From: Anabaena azotica FACHB-119
GTDB taxonomy: Bacteria > Cyanobacteriota > Cyanobacteriia > Cyanobacteriales > Nostocaceae
NCBI RefSeq assembly: GCF_014697625.1
Contig: NZ_JACJSG010000053.1
Location: 1-50,607, forward strand
DNA length: 50,607 bases
Direction of reading: 5' to 3'
The notes beneath the pieces were generated by a model, which made no database searches, was not told the origin of the DNA, and worked only from the letters and a program-made list of their open reading frames with translations. The position numbers were made by a program, and so were the translations under genes. Below, one piece after another: positions 1 through 8,554 of this stretch (positions are counted from its first letter, which is position 1; each line of letters begins with the position of its first letter).

Positions 1-73
1 TAGTACGTATCGCCTCATCTATTGCCTGATATTGCTGCTGTTTTCCTTTGACTTTGAACTCGTAGACAATCAT
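1..73 (-). CDS. tnpB: TnpB-type transposon nuclease, N-terminal fragment cut by the window edge
   Basis: Read on the minus strand from the ATG at 73, the first 24 codons give MIVYEFKVKGK followed by QQQYQAIDEAIRT. This closely resembles the start of IS605/IS1341-family OrfB (TnpB) proteins, the RNA-guided RuvC nucleases of IS200/IS605 elements. The rest lies outside the window, so catalytic residues and intactness cannot be judged. The start is supported by the family-typical MIVYEFK opening and by end-type hairpins directly upstream. It differs from the TnpB near 36 kb, whose N-terminus is unrelated in sequence, so two different elements are present. Confidence 0.75.
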   Translation of the reverse strand, partial: MIVYEFKVKGKQQQYQAIDEAIRT

Positions 74-280
74 GGATATCGACCAATTAACCACATGCTT
101 ATGCTATCACAAAGAGCATAAAGCCGTCGTAGAACGACGGGGTTTTAAACCCATTTTTCTGATAACGGTCGGAGGTCAACTCGTCGCCGCCCCGTCATTC
201 ATTTCGTCGCCTCCCGTTCCGGGTAGGCGAGAGGCTTCTGTCGGTTCAAGCTAATTCACATCAGGCGTGAATTGGTATAC
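74..280. mobile_element. End region of the IS605-type element at the left edge
   Basis: Upstream of the tnpB fragment lie several small palindromes: TTATGCT/AGCATAA (99-105 and 115-121), CCGTCGT/ACGACGG with a three-base loop (124-140), the palindrome around GGGTTTTAAACCC (140-152), and AATTCAC/GTGAATT (253-259 and 267-273). Subterminal hairpins of this kind are how IS200/IS605 ends are recognised. The exact outer boundary is not visible, but pilQ ends at 285, so the element sits just past its 3' end. Confidence 0.5.
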
Positions 281-284
281 TACC

Positions 285-2387
285 TTACCGCTTAGGTGTA
301 TTCAACCCACGGCGCTCAAGCAATTGCCGCACCTCTGGGCTAGGCGTGTAATTATAGCCATAGGATGAGTTTTGAGAATCATCCATAACTTGAGGCGTGA
401 GTAATACAACTACTTCTTTGCGTAGGTTCTCTCTATCTGTCTTTCTAAACAATGCTCCGATTAAAGGAATATCACCCAGAATGGGAATTTTAGATACAGT
501 TGTCCGATCCTCATCTTGAATAATGCCGCTCAGGATTAGTGTCTGGCCATCTCGCAGACGAATTAAGCCAGAATTTAATGAGCGTTCAGATATCAAAAAT
601 ATCCTTTGACTACCTTGATCACCTAAATCTATATTCTCTGAGGCTTGCGGTGCTTTAACAACCGGAGCTACTGATAAGGAAACAAAACCATTGTCATCAA
701 TCCGCTCAATTTTAACAGCTAAAGTTAATCCTACTTCTTCTTTCTCAGCAGTAACTGTTTGGGTAGAAACATCACTACCACGAGTTATTTCATTTTTAAT
801 GTTTCCTACTACTTCTTGGGTCAATTTGACATTTGCTGTTTGTCCCTCTTGCACTATTAAAGTTGGATCAGTCAAAATCTTGGCATTACCATTTGTTACC
901 TGAGCTGTTAAATTAGCAATAAAACGTCTAGGGAAGGAACTAGAACCGTTAAAATTTATACTTCCTGAACCACCTTCATTAGAAACAAATGTGTTTCCCA
1001 CACCAAAAGAAAAGCTAGTGTTGAAGTTATCCTCTTTACTGAGGTTAATATCAACAATTTTAACGTTCACTACCACTTGACGACGACGAATATCAAGCTG
1101 AGTTAACTGAGTAATTGCCATATCAACTAGCTTTGGCGAGCCAATTAAGGTCATGGAATTAGTGCGCTCATCTGCTAATGCTTGTAACCCTCTGAGTAAA
1201 GGTTTAGAGTCTTTAAACTCAATCCTTTGAGGCTCAATTCTAGTTTCTACAGTTGTCTGCGTTTGGGTAACAGGTGCAACTCCAGTTCCCACAGGTATAG
1301 CATTTACGTTCGACACTTGGCGTTCCCTACTCACAGCAGTTTCAGCGCCTAAGCCAACCAGAAAGTTTAAAGCAACTCCCACATTTACTTGGTTAAGCCG
1401 CAGGTTTCGCATGACTATATCGCGGGTAGAATTAGGCAGTTTTGCCCCCACAAAAATCGTTCTATTACTGCGGTTAGCTTCTAACCCACTCAAACGCAAG
1501 ACGTAGTTAAACACATCTTGCACCGGCTCATTTTCTATATCTAACGAAATCGTTTGTTGAACTGCCTGCCCATCTTTACCACCAGCATCACCGTCTTTGC
1601 CCCCAGCATCACCACTGATATAAGCTAAGTTGAGATTAGCAGCACGAGCTAGCAATGATAAAACTTCCCTCACTGGTGCATCGCGCAACACCAGACGAGG
1701 TACACGTTCTTGAGTACCTAAATCAATGGTACTAGGAGAAGCATCGGTGGCAGAAATGGCAATATCTCCCACTGGAGGCGCAACAGCTCTAGGTAAGAAT
1801 GGTGGTGCTTGGGTTAATGGCTGTCCAGGGCCAGCAGGCTGGGCTGGTTTGCCGTCAATTGTTACTTCTGGGTTAGGTACAAGTACGTTGGGTACTGCAC
1901 CAGTTTGAGCTGGTGTAGTGGCGGGTGGTGTTGCCGATACTGGCGGTCTGGGGATGACTGGCGCTGATGCTGTAGTCCCTGATGATGGCGTAACGCTAAG
2001 GGTAATGCCATCTTCTTGGCGTGTGACGGGTTGGCTCATTGGCGCATCATTATCACCAGTGACAATCACACGGATACTATTAGCATCTAACTGCACAACC
2101 TCAACAGAAGCAATTCCCGCCGCAGGCTGATCTTGGCGGAAGTTATTACCTTGTCGCAGCCGTAGTTGGGTATTAGTAATATCCGCGACTAAAGCTTTGC
2201 CTCTTTTTGTTGTAAAAACTTGTGGACGTGAACCGGCAGAAGTTTTGAGAACAAGGCTAAGTCCACCATCACTAGGACTTATCTTGACATCTGTAACTTG
2301 AGTTGTTTGCGCCCAAACTGGTTGTGCTGCCAAGAATACGGAAGCAACAGCACCCAAAATTAAACCATTCCCGTGAACCTGTTTCAC
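285..2387 (-). CDS. pilQ: Type IV pilus secretin PilQ with AMIN domain
   Basis: This is the outer-membrane secretin through which type IV pili pass, needed for twitching/gliding and DNA uptake. The 700-residue protein has a signal peptide (about 1-26, ending VWAQ), an AMIN domain (about 30-130) that in this family binds peptidoglycan, a Pro/Ala-rich linker, an STN-type segment (about 225-315), a secretin N domain and the C-terminal secretin domain with the family motif around VSKIPILGDIPLIGALF. It is the last gene of pilM-N-O-Q. No separate pilP is present, as is usual in cyanobacteria. Inside the STN segment GDAGGKD is repeated in tandem, a probable recent in-frame duplication. Confidence 0.95.
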   Translation of the reverse strand: MKQVHGNGLILGAVASVFLAAQPVWAQTTQVTDVKISPSDGGLSLVLKTSAGSRPQVFTTKRGKALVADITNTQLRLRQGNNFRQDQPAAGIASVEVVQLDANSIRVIVTGDNDAPMSQPVTRQEDGITLSVTPSSGTTASAPVIPRPPVSATPPATTPAQTGAVPNVLVPNPEVTIDGKPAQPAGPGQPLTQAPPFLPRAVAPPVGDIAISATDASPSTIDLGTQERVPRLVLRDAPVREVLSLLARAANLNLAYISGDAGGKDGDAGGKDGQAVQQTISLDIENEPVQDVFNYVLRLSGLEANRSNRTIFVGAKLPNSTRDIVMRNLRLNQVNVGVALNFLVGLGAETAVSRERQVSNVNAIPVGTGVAPVTQTQTTVETRIEPQRIEFKDSKPLLRGLQALADERTNSMTLIGSPKLVDMAITQLTQLDIRRRQVVVNVKIVDINLSKEDNFNTSFSFGVGNTFVSNEGGSGSINFNGSSSFPRRFIANLTAQVTNGNAKILTDPTLIVQEGQTANVKLTQEVVGNIKNEITRGSDVSTQTVTAEKEEVGLTLAVKIERIDDNGFVSLSVAPVVKAPQASENIDLGDQGSQRIFLISERSLNSGLIRLRDGQTLILSGIIQDEDRTTVSKIPILGDIPLIGALFRKTDRENLRKEVVVLLTPQVMDDSQNSSYGYNYTPSPEVRQLLERRGLNTPKR

Positions 2388-2445
2388 AGTTCATTCCTCA
2401 CCTGATAAAGTCTTTTAAACAAAAATATTGAAGTATGGCAGGAGG

Positions 2446-2583
2446 CAGTTGACAGTTGACAGTTGACAGGTGACAGGTGACAGGTGACAGTTTTTATTCT
2501 CCTCCTCTGCTCCCCTCTGCTTCTCTGCTCCTCTGCTCCTCTGCTCCCCTGCTCCCCTGCTCCCTCAGTCCCCAGTCCCCAGC
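2446..2583. repeat. Heptamer and C/T-rich tandem repeats between pilO and pilQ
   Basis: Positions 2446-2490 hold CAGTTGA/CAGGTGA heptamers in tandem. They are followed at 2500-2583 by irregular repeats of CTCCTCTG, CTCCCCTG and CAGTCCC. This is the short-tandem-repeat class common in heterocyst-forming cyanobacteria. The whole 197-base pilO-pilQ gap is made of it, with no terminator recognised. Confidence 0.85.
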
Positions 2584-2584
2584 C

Positions 2585-3352
2585 CTACTTCTTCGGTGCT
2601 GCCTTAGCCGCCGCAGCTGCTAATTCCTCAGAACTCATAGGCATTAATGCTTGGAGTTGAAAAGATGTGGTGATGGGTGCAGGGCCTAACCTGCGTATGG
2701 GTTTGCCTTTGGCATCAGTGGCTTGAACCGTGGATAATGTCGATTGATAGTCTCTAACTATTAATAAAGGCTGTAAACGCTCTATATTCCGCAGGATTGA
2801 TTGTGTTTGTTCATAAGTGCCAACGATTTCTACATTCACACTAGTGCGTTTCAGTTTGCCGTCAACTGCTAGCCCTAATGAACCATCAGTGATAGGTTCT
2901 GGTTTTTGTATAGCTGGCACAAATTTTTGTAGTTTAGCCCTCACCGCACTGAGAGGAACTTGAGAATTACCGGCTTCTACTAAACGATTCAAATCTAAAG
3001 GCAGGGTATCTAAAGTTTTCTCGTCAGCAAATAAAGCTAAAACCTGTTGTTTTTGCTGTTTTGCTTGGGCTAGTTCTGCTGTCACCTTGCCTTTTTGTTT
3101 GACAGTGGCTTTTTTTTGTAAAACTTGACCTTCTAATTCGCTATTTTGGGCTTGCTTCTGCTGATAGGTGTCCCAAGCTGGCATTACCATGTTGAGCAGC
3201 ATATAGAAAGAGCCTAATAGACCTATTACACCTACTCCAATGCCGATGATTTGGGGGGTCAAACTAATACCAAAGACAACTGGATAGGTGGATGCACCAC
3301 CATCTAATTCAGCAGCTTGTTCGGCGAAATTCAAATCGTCACTCAGCGTCAT
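2585..3352 (-). CDS. pilO: Type IV pilus inner-membrane assembly protein PilO
   Basis: PilO pairs with PilN in the inner-membrane alignment complex that connects PilM to the secretin. The 255-residue protein has a cytoplasmic N-terminus, one membrane segment (about 33-58, rich in Ile/Val/Gly/Leu), a coiled-coil rich in Gln/Lys (about 65-110), and a periplasmic ferredoxin-like domain ending in an Ala/Lys-rich tail. The start overlaps the stop of pilN by four bases (ATGA), which indicates translational coupling. The assignment rests on size, topology and position between pilN and pilQ. Confidence 0.88.
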   Translation of the reverse strand: MTLSDDLNFAEQAAELDGGASTYPVVFGISLTPQIIGIGVGVIGLLGSFYMLLNMVMPAWDTYQQKQAQNSELEGQVLQKKATVKQKGKVTAELAQAKQQKQQVLALFADEKTLDTLPLDLNRLVEAGNSQVPLSAVRAKLQKFVPAIQKPEPITDGSLGLAVDGKLKRTSVNVEIVGTYEQTQSILRNIERLQPLLIVRDYQSTLSTVQATDAKGKPIRRLGPAPITTSFQLQALMPMSSEELAAAAAKAAPKK

Positions 3353-4116
3353 CTTGTAATGACTCCTGTTTGTTGCAATGCACGAATCCGGGCTACCAAT
3401 CCTACAGTGCCTTTCTGCTCTAGCTCCCGCATTAACTCAGATGCGGGAACATCACTCAGGCTAGATTGGATAGTATATTTAACTACTTGGGGTGGTTGAA
3501 TTTGTACCCCGTTAGCACCGCTACTAGGTGGTAATGGTGCATCTACTAAGGAAGCTGTGGTGATTTTACTTTCTGTTGATTTCAGAAATCGGGATCTTTG
3601 TAGGACTAATAAGAAGTCGTTGACATCGTTGAATGAACGAGCCAAGCCTGTAATTTCTATCCCCCCAGCAGGGTTACTAGGAGGCTGTCCTTCTGCTGCA
3701 GGAACTGGTGGTATTTGTTTAATGTTTTCTATTTGCACTGTTGTGGGAATGCGATCGCGCAAATCTTCCAACATTGCTGACCAAGGACGAATCTGGTCAA
3801 ATACCGTAACTAAACTTTTAGTTTCGGTTTTTACCGCCTCAGTTTCTCCCTGGATTTTTTTAATCCCCGCAATTTCCACATCTAACTTCTTACTTTCTTC
3901 ATCCAGTAGCGCGATCGCCTGTTCTAATTCGCTAGTTTTTACTTGCAGAAACCACAAACCACCACCTACAAGTATCGGCAGACAAAGACCTATCCCAACT
4001 CCCAAATATATTGGTGTTAAGTTCCCCGTCGGCAGTTTTATCCCAGCTTTTTTTTGTTCACCTTTAGGTTGGTAAGCTGGGCGGTCTTTGAGAAAGTTAA
4101 TATCTAATCCATACAT
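3349..4116 (-). CDS. pilN: Type IV pilus inner-membrane assembly protein PilN
   Basis: PilN binds cytoplasmic PilM through its N-terminal tail and dimerises with PilO. The N-terminus MYGLDINFLKDRPAYQ matches the conserved PilM-binding pattern (x-INLL-x-R). One membrane helix follows (about 34-57), then a coiled-coil (about 60-100) and a periplasmic domain that includes IEITGLARSFNDVNDFLLVLQ, a typical PilN segment. Its stop overlaps the pilO start. The gap to pilM upstream is 224 bases and is filled by a nested palindromic repeat, unusual for an otherwise tight operon. Confidence 0.9.
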   Translation of the reverse strand: MYGLDINFLKDRPAYQPKGEQKKAGIKLPTGNLTPIYLGVGIGLCLPILVGGGLWFLQVKTSELEQAIALLDEESKKLDVEIAGIKKIQGETEAVKTETKSLVTVFDQIRPWSAMLEDLRDRIPTTVQIENIKQIPPVPAAEGQPPSNPAGGIEITGLARSFNDVNDFLLVLQRSRFLKSTESKITTASLVDAPLPPSSGANGVQIQPPQVVKYTIQSSLSDVPASELMRELEQKGTVGLVARIRALQQTGVITR

Positions 4117-4144
4117 TCTCTTTTACCAATTCTCCAAAACTTTG

Positions 4145-4336
4145 AATGAGGCATTTTGCGGAAAGTCTGAGTGGAGGTTTCCTCTGACCAGAACCTTCTA
4201 AGACGAATTTTGAATTTTGCGGAAAGTTCTGTAGGCGGTGAATCCAGTGCTGTAGGCGGGTTTCCCGCGCCCTTGCAACTGGTGAACCCGGAGGGGTTTC
4301 CCGCCGTAGGAAACTTTCCAAGACGAATTTTGAATT
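4145..4336. repeat. Nested palindromic repeat element between pilM and pilN
   Basis: The outer arms are GGAAAGTTCTGTAGGCGG (4220-4237) and a near-complement CCGCC-GTAGGAAACTTTCC (ending at 4320). A compact copy of the same element, with a three-base loop, occurs at 16914-16988. Here the loop instead carries about 65 extra bases, which include a second GGCGGG-TTT-CCCGC palindrome. AATTTTGAATT direct repeats flank both copies. Upstream, 4155-4200 is a further related palindrome containing GGAGGTTTCCTC. The small reading frames across it look like by-products of the symmetry. Confidence 0.75.
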
Positions 4337-4340
4337 GGTA

Positions 4341-5450
4341 TCATACCTCCCGCATCCCTAAACCAAGAACTATTCCTAAACCAGAACTTTGTATAGAGGG
4401 ATACTTTGCTTCATCAACTTGCAAGGACAAAGACCCTATTGGGTCTATTTGGTTAGTAGTAATACTTAAGCGTTGAGTAAAAAACTCATTAAGTTGCTGT
4501 AACCCACCTCCAGGGCCGCCCAAGAGAATTTGTACGATTTCTAAGTTTTCACTTTGATTTAAGTAAAAATCCATAGAACGGCGTAACTCATCTGTCAGTT
4601 CTCCCAGGATGCGTAACACACCAGCCATAGCCGGGTCGGTTTCTGTAATCCCAGTTCGATCACCGCCATCACCAGAATTTACAGGAATCACTATTTCCTG
4701 TAGCATTTCCATATCTCGTGATACTGGTAAACTCATGGCCCTGGCATAAGCCATTTGCATCTGATAAGTGCCAATGGGAACAGTACGAGAAAATTGTGGG
4801 ACTCCGTTAATAATGATGGCAATTTCTGTACTGTCGAACTCTATGTCAACTAGTACCGTTGCTTCTTGCGGCCCAAATTGTCGTAATTGATCGCGAATTG
4901 TCCGAATTAAGGCAAAACTATTGATTTCTAAAACGCTAATTTGTAACCCTGCTTGCTCAAAAGTTCTCAGATATGTATCTGTCACCTCCTTGCGAGTAGC
5001 AACTAAAAGTACCTGTACCTTCTCAATTCCATCCTCATCTACAAAGTACCCAAGTTTTTGATAATCTACATCAGCTTCCTCACGGGGATAAGGTAAATAC
5101 AAGCCTGCTTCGTGGTTTAACACCATATCCCGTAATTCTTTGTCATCCAACTCTGCCGGTACAGGTATAATGCGGACGATCGCATCCCTTCCAGGGACAC
5201 CAGTTGCTACATTAGATGCCTTAATTTTGGCTTCAGCCAGCGCCTGCTGAATTAATTGTGCCATTGCTGGGGGATCGGTGATTTGACCATCACTCACAAT
5301 TCCTTCAGGAACTGGTACAGATGTTAAAGATTCGAGTTTCAAACCTTGGCGCTGCTTGCGTATTTGAACTACATTCACTCGTTCGGGTGCAATTTCTACA
5401 CCCACCCCTCTATGAGATTTTCCAAACAGACTACTGAAACTTTTCACCAC
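4341..5450 (-). CDS. pilM: Type IV pilus assembly ATPase-fold protein PilM
   Basis: PilM is an actin-like (FtsA-fold) cytoplasmic protein that binds PilN and links the pilus machine to its inner-membrane complex. The sequence shows the family opening GVGVEIAPERVNVVQI, the central TVLVDIEFDSTEIAIIINGVPQFSRTVPIG phosphate-binding region, and the C-terminal LGGPGGGLQQLNEFF adenosine-binding segment. The frame stays open upstream to a TTG at 5465, but the GTG at 5450 gives MVKSFSSLFGK, matching family starts, with GGTGGGG about eight bases before it. It is first in the pil operon. The gap to pilN holds repeats only. Confidence 0.9.
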   Translation of the reverse strand: MVKSFSSLFGKSHRGVGVEIAPERVNVVQIRKQRQGLKLESLTSVPVPEGIVSDGQITDPPAMAQLIQQALAEAKIKASNVATGVPGRDAIVRIIPVPAELDDKELRDMVLNHEAGLYLPYPREEADVDYQKLGYFVDEDGIEKVQVLLVATRKEVTDTYLRTFEQAGLQISVLEINSFALIRTIRDQLRQFGPQEATVLVDIEFDSTEIAIIINGVPQFSRTVPIGTYQMQMAYARAMSLPVSRDMEMLQEIVIPVNSGDGGDRTGITETDPAMAGVLRILGELTDELRRSMDFYLNQSENLEIVQILLGGPGGGLQQLNEFFTQRLSITTNQIDPIGSLSLQVDEAKYPSIQSSGLGIVLGLGMREV

Positions 5451-5500
5451 ACTGATCCCCACCAAGTTGCTAAATTTAAAATTTAAAATTTACTTAAGTG

Positions 5501-5626
5501 GTCATTGGTCATTAGTCATTTGTCATTAGTCATTTGTCATTGGTCAACAGTTCACCCATTAGAGCTATGCAGCACTACAAATCTTGAACTCTGGACTCTG
5601 GACTCTGGACTCTGGACTCTGGACTA
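5501..5626. repeat. Heptamer repeats upstream of the solute-binding protein gene
   Basis: Positions 5501-5546 are degenerate GTCATTN heptamers. Positions 5588-5626 are five perfect TCTGGAC heptamers. They lie between the divergent pilM and solute-binding-protein genes and therefore inside the promoter region of both. Confidence 0.85.
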
Positions 5627-5724
5627 TGAATTTAATGACTCTGCAAAGTTGTTTGATTTAGCCTATAATCTCGACAATTCTGCATAAGGTTTTGTCCGTA
5701 ATCAAGCGTAGAAATACTGGTAAA

Positions 5725-7023
5725 ATGATTCAATTGCAAAAATTTAAAAAATTTGTTGCTTGTGCAATGCTCGGTTTAGTTACGAGTTGGATGGTTAGTT
5801 GCAGCACAGGGAATGTGAATACAAACACGCAGCAAAACGCTTCGGGAACAGCAAGGATTGAGTTTTGGACTATGCAGCTCCAACCTCAATTTACTGACTA
5901 TTTCCAAAGTTTGATTACGAATTTTGAAGCTCAAAATCCGGGTATAAAGGTGAACTGGGTTGATGTTCCCTGGGCTGCAATGCAGAACAAGATTTTAACA
6001 GCTGTCTCCGCAAAAACGCCACCTGATGTGGTTAATCTCAATCCAGATTTTGCTTCTCAACTAGCAGGGCGAAATGCTTGGTTAGATTTAGATACAAAAG
6101 TTCCAGAAGCGGCGCGTTCCTCCTATCTGCCAAATATTTGGAAAGCCAGCACTTTGAATGGGAAAAGTTTTGGCATTCCTTGGTACCTCACAACGAGGCT
6201 AACCATTTATAACACTGATTTGCTAAAACAGTCAGGTATCAGTAAACCACCTGCTACTTACGCACAATTAGCACAAGTAGCACAACAAATTAAAGATAAG
6301 ACAGGGAAATACGCTTTTTTTGTCACCTTTGTTCCGCAAGATTCCGGGGAAGTGTTAGAGTCTTTTGTGCAGATGGGAGTTACGTTAGTGGATGCTGAAG
6401 GCAAAGCAGCTTTTAATTCACCCCCAGGAAAAGCTGCGTTTCAGTATTGGGTAGACCTTTACAAAAAGGGTTTGTTACCAAAGGAAGTGCTAACTCAAGG
6501 TCATCGTCACGCCATTGATTTATACCAATCTGGTGAAACAACCTTCCTAGCTTCAGGGCCTGAATTTCTCAAAAGCATCGCCACTAACGCCCCAAAAATT
6601 GCTCAAGCTTCGGCGATCGCACCCCAACTTACCGGCGACACGGGTAAGAAAAACGTGGCTGTGATGAATATTGTCGTTCCCCGTGAGACAAAACAACCTG
6701 ATGCCGCAGTAAAATTCGCTTTATTCGTCACTAATGATGAAAATCAATTAGCTTTTGCCAAAGCGGCCAATGTTTTACCATCCACAACCAAAGCATTAGC
6801 TGATAGTTACTTTAAAGATGTTCCCGCTAATGCTTCAACCGTAGAAAAAGCGCGAATTGTGAGCGCCCAACAATTACAACAAGCAGAAGTTTTAACGCCG
6901 TCTTTAAAAGATATTAAGAAGCTGCAAAAGGCAATTTATGAAAATTTACAAGCCGCAATGTTAGGAGAAAAAACAGTAGATAAGGCTGTAGAAGATGCAG
7001 CGCAAGAATGGAATAATCGGTAA
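5725..7023 (+). CDS. Extracellular solute-binding lipoprotein of a sugar-type ABC transporter
   Basis: This is a family 1 solute-binding protein, the periplasmic receptor of a carbohydrate-type ABC importer. From the ATG at 5725 the 432-residue protein begins MIQLQKFKKFVACAML and has a lipobox-like VSC before the first Cys, so it is probably a lipoprotein. The frame extends to a TTG at 5692, but the ATG fits the signal peptide better. Typical features are the IEFWTMQLQP opening, PDVVNLNPDFASQLAG, and GIPWYLTTRLTIYNTDLLKQSGI. No permease or ATPase gene is adjacent, so substrate and partners are unknown. A strong hairpin terminator follows at once. Confidence 0.88.
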   Translation: MIQLQKFKKFVACAMLGLVTSWMVSCSTGNVNTNTQQNASGTARIEFWTMQLQPQFTDYFQSLITNFEAQNPGIKVNWVDVPWAAMQNKILTAVSAKTPPDVVNLNPDFASQLAGRNAWLDLDTKVPEAARSSYLPNIWKASTLNGKSFGIPWYLTTRLTIYNTDLLKQSGISKPPATYAQLAQVAQQIKDKTGKYAFFVTFVPQDSGEVLESFVQMGVTLVDAEGKAAFNSPPGKAAFQYWVDLYKKGLLPKEVLTQGHRHAIDLYQSGETTFLASGPEFLKSIATNAPKIAQASAIAPQLTGDTGKKNVAVMNIVVPRETKQPDAAVKFALFVTNDENQLAFAKAANVLPSTTKALADSYFKDVPANASTVEKARIVSAQQLQQAEVLTPSLKDIKKLQKAIYENLQAAMLGEKTVDKAVEDAAQEWNNR

Positions 7024-7032
7024 TACCAACTC

Positions 7033-7078
7033 AAAATTAGTCCGGTCACGCCACTACTAGCGCGACCGGACTAATTTT
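7033..7078 (+). terminator. Terminator of the solute-binding protein gene
   Basis: A perfect 15-base stem (AAAATTAGTCCGGTC at 7033-7047 with its complement at 7064-7078) closes a 16-base loop and ends in TTTT. It starts ten bases after the stop codon. The symmetry and flanking A/T runs allow it to act in both directions. Confidence 0.8.
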
Positions 7079-7084
7079 GTGCAT

Positions 7085-7415
7085 TAGCCAACAATCTATC
7101 ATCTTGTTCATCTGCGTTCATCTGCGTTCATCTGCGTTCAATTTTCCCCAAACCTATTGCCACATTTTAGTCTAGACAAGCTAATACTCTATACTCCCCT
7201 CTCCTCGTAGGAGAGGGGTTGGGGGTGAGGTCAAAACCCCACTGGTCGAACTCAAACTATATGAGATTTTTCGCTAATGCACAAGTTTAGCCTTGCCAGT
7301 CCAATACTGGCGTGACCGGGCTAAAATAGTGCAATAGATTTGGGGAAAATTGAACGCAGATGAACGCAGATGAACGCAGATAAAGGCACATGAACAAGAT
7401 AATAGATTGTTGCAT
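7085..7415. repeat. Long inverted repeat with decamer tandem arms
   Basis: The left arm (about 7090-7165) runs from CAACAATCTAT through three GTTCATCTGC decamers to CAATTTTCCCCAAA and TATTGC. The right arm (about 7330-7415) is its imperfect reverse complement. The roughly 165-base spacer contains the palindrome TCTCCTCGTAGGAGA with flanking GGGGTTGGGGGTGAGGTC, which recurs inverted at 15063-15105. The right arm continues into a block (7270-7330) whose TAATGCACAAGTTTAG recurs at 7463. The remainder of the gap to 7742 is further repeat fragments (CACTGCCCACC, CACTCCCCACC). No coding signal was seen in this 780-base gap. Confidence 0.75.
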
Positions 7416-7742
7416 TAGATAATCAGCTTTATCGGCGTTTATCGGCGGTTTTTTATTTAAATCTAATGCACAAGTTTAGTCTAGACAGTCCAGTAGGCCG
7501 ATGCACTGCCCACCAAAGCCATGATATTGTGGCATTTTGTGGGCTGTCCCAGGATTGAGGACGAGCCTACAAGAGATGGGATGATAAGCGATCGCCTAAT
7601 ACACTTCTTGGATCAATAGTTTGATATTGTTGATAATATTAATTTTGGCGATGCACTCCCCACCCTACAGGGACTCACATGAAATGTGCTGTAAATCGAA
7701 TTTTTATATTCTCATGGTTCAATTATTTGTGTAAGAGGTCTA

Positions 7743-7781
7743 ATAAAAAATACCCTCCTACTTTTAATCAGCAGGAGGTAT
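7743..7781 (-). terminator. Terminator of the TPR-like protein gene
   Basis: On the minus strand ATACCTCCT pairs with AGGAGGGTA across a loop of about 13 bases and is followed by a T-rich run (ATTTTTTATT). It lies 24 bases past the stop at 7805. Confidence 0.75.
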
Positions 7782-7804
7782 AAAGGCTGAAATAATTTCT
7801 TTTG

Positions 7805-8377
7805 TTATTTTTGGGAAGAAGATGAACCACCTTGTCTGGGAAAAGGTGAATCGACAAAACCTAATTCAAACAACTGTTGATAAGCTTTCTTTCCTAAATC
7901 TCTGGTGGGGTTTTGACTTTTAATAATTTGTACTAACAAAGGTACAGCTAATTCTGGTTGATTTTGGGCGCGATGTACCAAAGCTAATTGATAGGTGGCT
8001 TCATCGCGTTTTTGAGCTGTTAATAAGGCTCTTTGACGTTGAGAATCGGAAACTCTATTATCAATGCCGGAAAAACTAGAGTTTAAATCTTGATAAAAAT
8101 TAGATAACTGATTATAAACCTGACGTGCTTCTTGGAGTTTCTTGGCGGCTAAGGTGTAATTTTGAGCAGCAACGGCTTGTTCTGCCTCTTTCATTAAACG
8201 TTCTCCACCCTCAAGACTCAATAGGCTGTTATTTTGAGCTGTAGGACGTAGGTTATTGGGGCTATTGGGGTCAATAGGCTGTGCTTGTTGAGCATTCACA
8301 GGTGCAAGCAGTGTCAAGGCTGCTATCACAGATAGGGAAGTCAAACGAATTACAGAAGCAGGGGCCGCAAAGTTCAT
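7805..8377 (-). CDS. Secreted TPR-like protein of unknown function
   Basis: The 190-residue product has a signal peptide (about 1-30, ending APVNAQQ). After it comes a helical region (about 55-175) with the pattern of tetratricopeptide-like helix pairs: LMKEAEQAVAAQNYTLAAKKLQEARQVY, then ALVHRAQNQPELAVPLLVQII. No catalytic motif is visible. The tail is rich in Gly/Ser/Gln. It is transcribed alone, divergent from the subtilase gene, and has its own terminator. It is probably a periplasmic or thylakoid-lumen scaffold or binding protein, but that is inference. Confidence 0.75.
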   Translation of the reverse strand: MNFAAPASVIRLTSLSVIAALTLLAPVNAQQAQPIDPNSPNNLRPTAQNNSLLSLEGGERLMKEAEQAVAAQNYTLAAKKLQEARQVYNQLSNFYQDLNSSFSGIDNRVSDSQRQRALLTAQKRDEATYQLALVHRAQNQPELAVPLLVQIIKSQNPTRDLGKKAYQQLFELGFVDSPFPRQGGSSSSQK

Positions 8378-8554
8378 GGGGTCAATTTGTGCAACAACTA
8401 TTTAAGAAACAGGACAATATAGTGAAACTTCGGGTATCTTAACTCTGTTTGTGTTTTTAACAAAGCCAAGTTAATTACTGTGTTTCTCTGAATTTAGACA
8501 GAAAATCGGTTTAATAGAGTTCCCATAGCCCGTGCATTAACAATAATCGCTCCT

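Noticed and set aside
72..254. 60-residue frame at the left edge
   Set aside because: It translates the hairpins of the transposon end and has no ribosome site or family resemblance.
3557..4075. 172-residue plus-strand frame
   Set aside because: Antisense to pilN; low-complexity Ser/Ile-rich translation with no motif.
4097..4476. Two overlapping short frames between pilM and pilN
   Set aside because: They translate the nested palindrome and the 3' end of pilM in the wrong frame.
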